Assembly: GCA_900320905.1 (NCBI GenBank)
Contig: ONTZ01000024.1
Span: forward strand, 1-64,000
Direction of reading: 5' to 3'
Origin: an uncultured Prevotella sp.
GTDB taxonomy: Bacteria; Bacteroidota; Bacteroidia; Bacteroidales; Bacteroidaceae
DNA length: 64,000 bases
Shown: in pieces, positions 1-7,004 of the stretch
Layout: the number at the start of each line of letters is the position of its first letter
Position numbering within the stretch: position 1 is the stretch's first letter
The notes under the pieces: generated by a model
Database searches by the model: none
Seen by the model: the letters and a program-made list of their open reading frames with translations, nothing else
Told to the model about the DNA's origin: nothing
Position numbers and translations under genes: made by a program

Positions 1-91
1 TCGAAATTGGTTCTGCACTTAACTTCTGAGCCATTGCATTGCCTGCAAACATTACCATTGCGACAAGCATCAAATTCTTAATCGTTTTCAT
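1..91 (-). CDS. Secreted protein, N-terminal fragment (runs off the left edge)
   Basis: Reading the minus strand from an ATG at 91-89 gives 30 codons before the window ends. They form a clear signal peptide: MKTIKNLM, a hydrophobic core, then AMAQ, a typical Bacteroidales signal peptidase I site. The mature part starts around residue 22 (QKLSAEPIS) and is too short to identify. The gene lies 63 bp downstream of the dockerin-tailed protein on the same strand, so it is probably the next gene of the same operon. There is no lipobox cysteine, so the product should be periplasmic or exported rather than a lipoprotein. Confidence 0.6.
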   Translation of the reverse strand, partial: MKTIKNLMLVAMVMFAGNAMAQKLSAEPIS

Positions 92-154
92 AATTCTTAC
101 TATTTTTAATTTGTTATTTGTTTCTCTAAAATCTTATATTCCTATAGAAAAAAA

Positions 155-2245
155 CTATTTAATTGCTTCAATGACGGTGTCAATGTCGGCAACATCGATT
201 TTGCCGTCCCTGTTGGTATCGGCACCTGCATTTTCTTCATTAACCTCTTGGTCAATATACTCAATGACAAAGTCTATATCAGAAACATCAATGATATCCT
301 TGCCATCAGCATCCTTATCGCCATTAGCATTGGGTCGGGGTGCAGGCAGAGGAACTGCAGGATACTGAACATAAGCACCCTCACCAGTCTTCAGCCAGAA
401 GATACCTTCATCCTCAGGATCAACGAGTCTCTCGGTCATGTCGGCAGTCATCCAAACGACATTCGCAATGGTATAATCGACAGCCTGGTCAACACATGCC
501 ATATTGAAGCAGATAGACCTCATCTTGTCTGCGTTGTCAGGAATAGTGACAGTTTCAGAGTAGTGCTGCAATTGTGTATTGAAGGTGAAGTCACCGAGGA
601 GTCCATGCATAATGTAATTACATGGGTTGCCATCGCCACCTACACCGTGAGCCTGTGACTGAACAGTGATACCATCTTCACTTGCCCAGTAGTCGAACTC
701 AATAAGGACTTTCTCACCCTTTGCAAGATCACGGTTAGCGGCAATCCAGAACTGGTTGTCCCAAGCCTGTGAGGTCTTTGCAGAACCATGCAGAGTTGCC
801 TCTGTTGCGTTAACAATTTTCTCGAGTTCCTTCTTATCTTCCTGACCCTCAAGTTTGATGAAGTTAATCTGAGAGGATTCTTCATCAATCGAGATCTGCC
901 ATACACCCTTCACAGGAAGGTCAATCGTAGATTTTCCTGCCGGCTCAAATCCAGGCCATACCTCGGGATCGTTCTTAATAATACCGCTCACTTTGATTGT
1001 AGCAGCTTTGAAACCCTTGTCATTACCATATGCAGTAGAGATCATCACCTGGTTAACCCATGAATCCTCATCACCCTTTGTACCAACTGTGGCTACCAAG
1101 GCGTCACCATCTTCTACAAATTCCTGAGCCTCGTCAAAGTTGTAAGCAGGATCGCCATCCTCTGTGTCAGTAGCGGCCACGAACCAGCCTTGCTTCAGAT
1201 CCATATATTCTAACTTGATATTATCAAAGAAGAAGGTAATCTCTTTTTCGAACTGGCCATTACCACCTAAGTTGAAGGCAATTGAGTGGCAATCAGCAGT
1301 TGCATCGAATTCCTTAGTATAAGTCTGCCATTCTGTGGTGAAGTCAATAGTACCAGGACCCCAACCACCAAGATAATCGCCAGGAGCCCTGTGACCCTGA
1401 CCTGCGCCTTGTGCAGCCTCTGAAGCCTTATAATCAAATGAGAGTCTGAGGTGTTCGCCATCCTTCAAGGCTCTTGGGAAGTTGATCCAGAACTGGTTCT
1501 GCCATTCCTCGGCAGCACCATCCATGTCCTCACAAGGCTGGGTCGTGGTATAGAATGCACCATCCTCAATAAACGCAGCGTGAGGATTGTTGTCATTATA
1601 ACCATACTCCTTAGAATAAGCACAGATTTCTTCTGCACCCTCACCATCATAAGCATTGTTAACTACCTGTGCGTCAGGATTAGCCCATGCCTCAGAAGCA
1701 TCACCATTCTTGATCATATCAATCCAATTTACTGGAGCCTGCTCTTTTTCTTCGTGGGTAATCTTGAGGTACGAAATCCAGAAATCGCCCACATAGTGAC
1801 CACACTGTAAGAGGATAGAACCACTATTAGCAAAGTATGGTGCACTGGCGTCGTTTACAACATCTGTGAATACATGCGTTTGCCAATCTGTTGAGACAGG
1901 AACATCTCCTGGGGTATTGGAACCTCCGAAAGAAAACCAGATGTTCTGTTCAACAGTACCCTTAATCGTTACAGTGACGGTGTACACAGCATCCGTATCA
2001 TCTGTACCAGGGAACGGCTGAAGTTGGATGTCATAGTTGTTTGCCTTTGCTTCATCAAGATGGAAGTGGAAACAACCATTATCAAGATCGAAGTACGATC
2101 TGATCTCATCACTAGGGATCCAACCATTTCCCCATTTCCACATTTCGTCGTAAGTAGAGAAGTCGATTTCGACATCTACCACTTCTTTCGCATTTGCTCC
2201 CAAGAAACATGTCAAGAAAGCAAGAAGAGTAAATAATTTCTTCAT
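155..2245 (-). CDS. Secreted multi-domain carbohydrate-binding-like protein with C-terminal dockerin-like tail
   Basis: The 696-residue product starts with a signal peptide (MKKLFTLLAFLTC...GANA). It contains three beta-rich, jelly-roll-looking segments, at about residues 20-165, 175-350 and 455-640. The last two share a W[QD]NQFWI motif followed by an F-D-Y-[KW]-A-S strand, so they look like duplicates of a CBM4/9/22-like fold. I see no glycosidase catalytic signature. Residues about 645-696 hold two calcium-loop repeats (GDKDADGKDIIDVSDIDFV and ADTNRDGKIDVADIDTV) typical of type I dockerins. It lies 83 bp after the GH10-like lipoprotein gene with no recognisable promoter between, so it is probably the distal part of the xus-like operon. 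Inferred role: extracellular glycan binding or scaffolding. The domain assignment is by eye. Confidence 0.7.
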   Translation of the reverse strand: MKKLFTLLAFLTCFLGANAKEVVDVEIDFSTYDEMWKWGNGWIPSDEIRSYFDLDNGCFHFHLDEAKANNYDIQLQPFPGTDDTDAVYTVTVTIKGTVEQNIWFSFGGSNTPGDVPVSTDWQTHVFTDVVNDASAPYFANSGSILLQCGHYVGDFWISYLKITHEEKEQAPVNWIDMIKNGDASEAWANPDAQVVNNAYDGEGAEEICAYSKEYGYNDNNPHAAFIEDGAFYTTTQPCEDMDGAAEEWQNQFWINFPRALKDGEHLRLSFDYKASEAAQGAGQGHRAPGDYLGGWGPGTIDFTTEWQTYTKEFDATADCHSIAFNLGGNGQFEKEITFFFDNIKLEYMDLKQGWFVAATDTEDGDPAYNFDEAQEFVEDGDALVATVGTKGDEDSWVNQVMISTAYGNDKGFKAATIKVSGIIKNDPEVWPGFEPAGKSTIDLPVKGVWQISIDEESSQINFIKLEGQEDKKELEKIVNATEATLHGSAKTSQAWDNQFWIAANRDLAKGEKVLIEFDYWASEDGITVQSQAHGVGGDGNPCNYIMHGLLGDFTFNTQLQHYSETVTIPDNADKMRSICFNMACVDQAVDYTIANVVWMTADMTERLVDPEDEGIFWLKTGEGAYVQYPAVPLPAPRPNANGDKDADGKDIIDVSDIDFVIEYIDQEVNEENAGADTNRDGKIDVADIDTVIEAIK

Positions 2246-2328
2246 AATTGAAAAATTTAAATTAATAATTAAGTGAATAAAAAACTGTTAAAAGAGTTTA
2301 GAAAAATATATAATAACACATTAATACA

Positions 2329-3978
2329 TTACTGACCACTGAGTGCCTCGCAAAAGGCCTTGTAGGTAGCTGTGCGCACCCAGTCCTTGTTTTCAATTGC
2401 CCAGAGACCGACAGGGTCGTTCGTGTCGGCGAGGTTGCCCTTGCAAATGCCGGCCTGCTTGTCGTTAGGAATCTTTGACATATAACTTTTGATGACATAG
2501 CCATAATAGTCGGCGAGTTTCTGGCGCTGGGCATCTGTGATGTCCTTAGCAAGCACCTTCGCACCCGCAGCATTCTTATAGATGATGTCGAAGTTAGAGA
2601 GGCGGATAAGTTTGCCTGTTGAAGCCAAATTAGCCAGATTCGTCAGGAGATTGTCAAGGGATACCTTGTTGGCCTCCTGTGTTTCTGGATCCTCACTATA
2701 GGTGAGATTCAGTTTGGCATTGATACCGTCGATCTTGGCACCTTTTACGTCCCAGATGTTAATCCAATATTTGAGACTCTCAAATTGCTTCTCATTCTCA
2801 AGTCCGGACTCACCGATGAAGAACCTCAATGCTTCAGGATCGCCCCCGTACTTTTGGTAGGCTTCACTGGCCACCTTCGATACGATCGGCGCATAGTTTT
2901 CACTGCCTAAGACATCTTGCCAGAAGAACTTGTCGGTAGAGTGCTTGAGGTCATACATACCATTGTCCATTTCATCAGTGCCAAGAGCCTCATCGATAAG
3001 GTCGAACTTCTTGATACGACCTTCGTTGATCTTCATCAAACCATCGCACCAGGCATGGAGGGCATAGTTAATGGTATCAGTCTTCTCCTGTGCCGTCTGC
3101 GGACGGTGGTTGTCAGGATAGTAGCCAACCTGCGCCTTTTGGATATAGACGGGCGTGCCTCGGGCCGTTTCAATACTCAAGTAACCCTCCGTTTCACCGG
3201 GTGCGCTTTGACTCTCCACAACGATTTTCTTCCAATTACCGCCAGCCAGCAAAAACTTTCCACCAGCAGAGCCTCCGTCAATTTGAGTACCAGAGAAGAC
3301 GACACTAAAATTAACGTCCTTGTCGGCCTTAGCCCAAAAGGTCGTGGTATAGGTTGCGAGTGAATCCAACTCGAACCCTTCAATGATGCGAACACGAGAT
3401 GCTGAACTGATTTTCAGCGCATTTGCGTCATCATATTTCTCGATGGTAGCCGTTCCCTTTTCCACAGTCCCTTCGAAGGTTGTCATTGTAGTGTAGTCAA
3501 CGGTCTTTCCCTCTACATAATCTACGATAATCTCAATAGGAGCCGTGAGCGTGCTCAACCAACCGTCGGCCTGGTTGGCGTTTGCCACAATCGGACTGCC
3601 GAACACCTCACCACCGATTTCCTCCACATGGTCGAGAAGATCCTTCATGTCGAGGAAGTTCATCACTCCCTTGGCATTGACAATGGCACCCGACATCAGA
3701 GAGGCTCCAAAAGCGAGATCGTCGAAGTTGGTGACGGCTGCGGCATGAGCCAGTTCTTGTTTGTTGAACTCAGACACATTGAGCATAGCACCGAGTGTCA
3801 GGTTCGGATACTGCTCTCTGTTGATGTATGACTTAACAGCATCCAAGTCCTTGTAAGGCTGTACGAAGGAAGGATCTGGATCAGCCTTGAAGTTGTCTGT
3901 CACATTATAGTCGGCACAGGAAACGGCAAGTACGCCTGCTACCAACATCAAGAGACCATTTCTAATTATTTTCTTCAT
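2329..3978 (-). CDS. GH10-like lipoprotein with inserted CBM, predicted catalytically dead (Xyn10C position)
   Basis: The 549-residue lipoprotein has a lipobox ending in LAVSC around residue 21. The GH10 fold is recognisable: LGAMLNVSEFNKQE, NFDDLAFGASLM and the FGSPIVANANQ strand at about 125-136. An inserted beta-rich carbohydrate-binding segment follows at about 150-305, then the core resumes. Active GH10 enzymes have an H-T-L-V-W-H strand, WDVVNEA (acid/base Glu) and a T-E-L-D strand (nucleophile Glu). Here these read SPIVANAN, FDLIDEA (Glu330 kept, Asn before it changed to Asp) and LSNFDI, with Asn462 in the nucleophile position. A CBM inserted in the GH10 domain matches what I recall of Xyn10C-type proteins, which sit last in xus operons. 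The lost residues argue for glycan binding rather than xylan cleavage. The enzyme family assignment is by motif only. Confidence 0.72.
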   Translation of the reverse strand: MKKIIRNGLLMLVAGVLAVSCADYNVTDNFKADPDPSFVQPYKDLDAVKSYINREQYPNLTLGAMLNVSEFNKQELAHAAAVTNFDDLAFGASLMSGAIVNAKGVMNFLDMKDLLDHVEEIGGEVFGSPIVANANQADGWLSTLTAPIEIIVDYVEGKTVDYTTMTTFEGTVEKGTATIEKYDDANALKISSASRVRIIEGFELDSLATYTTTFWAKADKDVNFSVVFSGTQIDGGSAGGKFLLAGGNWKKIVVESQSAPGETEGYLSIETARGTPVYIQKAQVGYYPDNHRPQTAQEKTDTINYALHAWCDGLMKINEGRIKKFDLIDEALGTDEMDNGMYDLKHSTDKFFWQDVLGSENYAPIVSKVASEAYQKYGGDPEALRFFIGESGLENEKQFESLKYWINIWDVKGAKIDGINAKLNLTYSEDPETQEANKVSLDNLLTNLANLASTGKLIRLSNFDIIYKNAAGAKVLAKDITDAQRQKLADYYGYVIKSYMSKIPNDKQAGICKGNLADTNDPVGLWAIENKDWVRTATYKAFCEALSGQ

Positions 3979-3993
3979 ATTCTTAGCCTCCTA

Positions 3994-5121
3994 TTATTGT
4001 TGAACATAAATTGGTGAGAAGAATACTTTCTGGTTAGACTCACGCGTCTGAACAACCAAGGTATCGGTGGTGGACACCTGAATGTTATTCTTGGTGAAGT
4101 CAACATCGTATGCCAGACGGAGGATGTCACGCTGGACAGGTTGTCCATTCAAACTACCCCACTGGTAGTCCTTATATTCTGCCCTCTCCGTACCCTTTTC
4201 AATGAATTCACCAGAACCGGTCGCTGTCACGTTCTCATCATCAGTAGAAATGGTACACTGATTGCCGTTGAACGTGAGGATGAGGTTACAGGTAATGGAA
4301 GCACCAGAGGTCTTGAAAGAAACGGGGAAATTAGCCTGCGTCATGTTCTTGGTGGTGATGCCGCAGATCTCGTCGTTCTGGTTCACAGGGTTCTCCGTAT
4401 AATGCTCAAGGTCGGTGTTCATCAATGAGAAATCCTTGCGCACGATGGTGGTGGTATTGCCTTTTTCCGTCACATTGTCCACACCACGACGGATATATTT
4501 TCCCTGCCAAGGGTTCATATACTTTACAAGGTAGAGTACATAATCCTTTGGAAGTATCTCCCAATCACCTGAATTCGTGCGAGCCGGTGTGAGACCTTCA
4601 CGTGGCTTGCCCACGAGAATGGAGTCTATGCCTGTTACCTTCGTCATCCTCAATGGAATGACGTAGGTATTTGCGATAGCCTGGGGGTCATTAAAGAAAG
4701 CATCCGTGAACTGTACTTCAACATAACCACGAGGCTGACCATTGTAAGGAATGGCATTGGATAAAAGTTGATAGTAAGATGTTGGCATCGGAAGCACTGG
4801 AGCCGCTGCATTACCTCCTTCGTCAGTAAAATAGAGATTGTTGCAGAGCGACTCGTCGACAACAACATCCACCGTGGCATCACGTCCGCCATAGGCACCG
4901 CCCATGGTTGACCATATCTGACACTTGTGCGCGTTATCGAGCGTGTTGTCATAGATATCGTTACCAAGTATGAGTGTACGTACCGGGTACTGATAGGCGA
5001 AATAGGCTGTTGTTCCTCCTTCATAGTCCGGGAACTCCTTGTCTGCATTGTAGCAAGCAGCAAATGTGAGAGAGAATGCTCCCAAGGCTACGCCGTATAC
5101 ATATTTCTTAAGTTTCATCAT
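3994..5121 (-). CDS. DUF1735-like surface lipoprotein (XusE position)
   Basis: The 375-residue lipoprotein (MMKLKKYVYG...TFAAC, lipobox Cys near 23) has an N-terminal segment resembling the DUF1735/BT_3987 N-terminal domain: a Y-F-A-Y-Q-Y-P-V-R strand and DATVDVVVDESLCN, with repeated beta strands to about 165. The C-terminal half (about 180-375) is beta-rich and ends VFFSPIYVQQ; it may be a DUF5627-type domain. It lies between susD and the GH10-like gene, the place of XusE or SusE-type surface glycan-binding proteins. It is 15 bp from the downstream gene; the 37-bp gap on its upstream side is filled by a 7-bp tandem repeat. Function inferred from position: a cell-surface binding protein that supplies glycan to the SusC/D pair. 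Confidence 0.7.
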   Translation of the reverse strand: MMKLKKYVYGVALGAFSLTFAACYNADKEFPDYEGGTTAYFAYQYPVRTLILGNDIYDNTLDNAHKCQIWSTMGGAYGGRDATVDVVVDESLCNNLYFTDEGGNAAAPVLPMPTSYYQLLSNAIPYNGQPRGYVEVQFTDAFFNDPQAIANTYVIPLRMTKVTGIDSILVGKPREGLTPARTNSGDWEILPKDYVLYLVKYMNPWQGKYIRRGVDNVTEKGNTTTIVRKDFSLMNTDLEHYTENPVNQNDEICGITTKNMTQANFPVSFKTSGASITCNLILTFNGNQCTISTDDENVTATGSGEFIEKGTERAEYKDYQWGSLNGQPVQRDILRLAYDVDFTKNNIQVSTTDTLVVQTRESNQKVFFSPIYVQQ

Positions 5122-5123
5122 AT

Positions 5124-5158
5124 CACTTTATACTTTTCACTTTACACTTTTCACTTCA
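5124..5158. repeat. Five 7-bp tandem repeats filling a gene gap
   Basis: On the plus strand the units are CACTTTA, TACTTTT, CACTTTA, CACTTTT and CACTTCA. They fill the gap between the susD stop codon (5159-5161) and the start of the DUF1735-like gene (5121), leaving only two bases over. The same core, as AAAGTGA on the other strand, recurs inside porV at 59182. Confidence 0.85.
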
Positions 5159-6991
5159 TTACCATCCCTTGTTTTGCTTGAGGTTGCTCCATTGGAGCAC
5201 TTCACCCTTTGGAACGGGTCCATATATCTGATAGGAGTTGTCGTATTTGCGATCCTCTACCTCAATAATGGTATATTTGAGCGGACTGTCTTCCTTATCC
5301 GGGTCTACCTTCTGAATCTTCATGCCTTTGACACCCTCATTCAGAGGCATCTGCCAGCGACGGAGATCCCAGAAACGTTTGTTCTCAAAGCAGAGTTCAA
5401 TACGACGCTCGTTACGGATGAGTTGGGTCATCTTCGTCTTGTCAGACTTACATTCTTCGATATAGGCATCGCCTTCAGGAAGGGGGAAACCGTACTCATC
5501 TATGCCTATTCCGGCACGCCCGCGTATGGCTTTGATGACATCGTAAGCGGTGAAACCTACGCCTGTCGGGTCGGCATCAGGCCCCCATGCATCGTTGGCT
5601 GTTTCAGCGAATGCCAAGAACATCTCTGTATAGCGGATACGCGGATAGATATGATACTGAGTAGAAGATGCACTGGGATTCGCACTGACCTCCTCACGAA
5701 GGAGTTTCTTCAGATAGTAGCCTGAACGGGTTGACAAGCCACTCTGATTGTCAAGGTTATCAAGCGTCTCACCATCTTCACTAGGAATCTCAAAACCAGT
5801 TGAGATCACTGTCTTTTTGAAGGTCATACCATGATAGATGATATATTCTGAGAGACGTGGATCACGGTTGGCATACGGGTTCTGAGAATCATAACCAGAC
5901 TGAGGGTCTGTGATAGGACGGCCATTCAACATAGGAAATGCATCCACAAGGTTCTGGGATGGGTTTACACGACCATTTCCGTAGAGCGTCGGGGGGAAGT
6001 TATCCTTTTCCTGATTATTGTCGTTGCTACGGTCTTCGCGCCAGAGGATCTCCGGAATTTCCGTTTTTGTACTTTCGTCAATTTTAGTCTTGTTCTTGTA
6101 CCAGGTATGACCAGTAATGTCTAATCCTGCCACGCCTCCGATGCGTTTGAGCACATTGGCACAAAGTGTGGCAGCCTCGGCAGAAGTCACGCCGCTCTGT
6201 TCGCGGAAGGCGGGACTGGCCGCGAGAAGAGCCACCTGTGCCTTGACGGCCTCAGCAGCCTTACCAGACATCAAATTCTTAGCCTTTTGTCCGAACACAA
6301 GGTTGTAACCAGAAGCATTCGCACCAAGTGCCTGATACTTTGCAGGGATCTCGTCTTCAGATTTAATGTCCTCATAATGATCGGGGAGGAGGGCCATAGC
6401 ACTGTCGCAGTCAGCAAAACACTGCTTGATACAGTCAGCAAAAGTAGCGCGTGGCTGATTGAAATCTGAACTACCGTCCTCAGCAACCGTGAGCAAAGGT
6501 ACACCATAGAGCTGGCCATCGTCTGCATAACCACTATGAGCCTGTAATAAATAGTAATAGAAGACGGCTCGAAGGCCAAAGGCCTCACCTTTCATACGGT
6601 CAATGAACATCTGCTGCTTAGAGACAGCACTTGGAGCCCACTTCACCTTCTCTACGATGGAGAGAAAGAGATTGACGTACTGAACACCATGCTTACAATT
6701 GTCCCATTGAGTCATCGGGTCATTGTCTGATGCCCACGCACCCGTTGCCATAGTCAGGTAAACGTTGCTGAGTTGATTGGTCACAGCATCATCCGTCGCA
6801 ACGTCGGTCTGGGTGGTCCTCATATAAGGAAGGCGTTCGTAAGCATAAATCAACAGGCCGTGTGCATACGCAGATTCCTCGGGCAAGTCTTCCAGTTGTC
6901 GCTTGTTTTCTTCCGCCGGCTCAAACATATCATCACATGAGCAGAAGGCGAGGAGAGCAAATAAATAGAATATAATATTTCTTGTCTTCAT
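5159..6991 (-). CDS. susD: SusD/RagB-family outer-membrane lipoprotein (second pair, XusD-like)
   Basis: The 610-residue protein has a short lipoprotein signal (MKTRNIIFYLFALLAFCSC) and the RagB/SusD layout: helical TPR-like N-terminal half with the AFGLRAVFYYYLLQAHSGY helix at about 145, and a C-terminal SusD domain with P-R-I-R-Y-T-E-M-F-L-A-F-A-E and RNERRIELCFENKRFWDLRRWQ. SusD proteins lie over the SusC barrel and help bind the oligosaccharide. Its partner is the susC gene starting at 9944, whose stop is 13 bp upstream. In the xus arrangement this is the second SusD (XusD). The ligand cannot be read from the sequence; xylan-type oligosaccharide is inferred from operon order only. Confidence 0.9.
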   Translation of the reverse strand: MKTRNIIFYLFALLAFCSCDDMFEPAEENKRQLEDLPEESAYAHGLLIYAYERLPYMRTTQTDVATDDAVTNQLSNVYLTMATGAWASDNDPMTQWDNCKHGVQYVNLFLSIVEKVKWAPSAVSKQQMFIDRMKGEAFGLRAVFYYYLLQAHSGYADDGQLYGVPLLTVAEDGSSDFNQPRATFADCIKQCFADCDSAMALLPDHYEDIKSEDEIPAKYQALGANASGYNLVFGQKAKNLMSGKAAEAVKAQVALLAASPAFREQSGVTSAEAATLCANVLKRIGGVAGLDITGHTWYKNKTKIDESTKTEIPEILWREDRSNDNNQEKDNFPPTLYGNGRVNPSQNLVDAFPMLNGRPITDPQSGYDSQNPYANRDPRLSEYIIYHGMTFKKTVISTGFEIPSEDGETLDNLDNQSGLSTRSGYYLKKLLREEVSANPSASSTQYHIYPRIRYTEMFLAFAETANDAWGPDADPTGVGFTAYDVIKAIRGRAGIGIDEYGFPLPEGDAYIEECKSDKTKMTQLIRNERRIELCFENKRFWDLRRWQMPLNEGVKGMKIQKVDPDKEDSPLKYTIIEVEDRKYDNSYQIYGPVPKGEVLQWSNLKQNKGW

Positions 6992-7004
6992 ATCCTTTTT
7001 GTTT

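Noticed and set aside
2329..3978. Calling the GH10-like protein an active xylanase
   Set aside because: Nucleophile and substrate-binding residues are substituted, so activity cannot be claimed from fold similarity.
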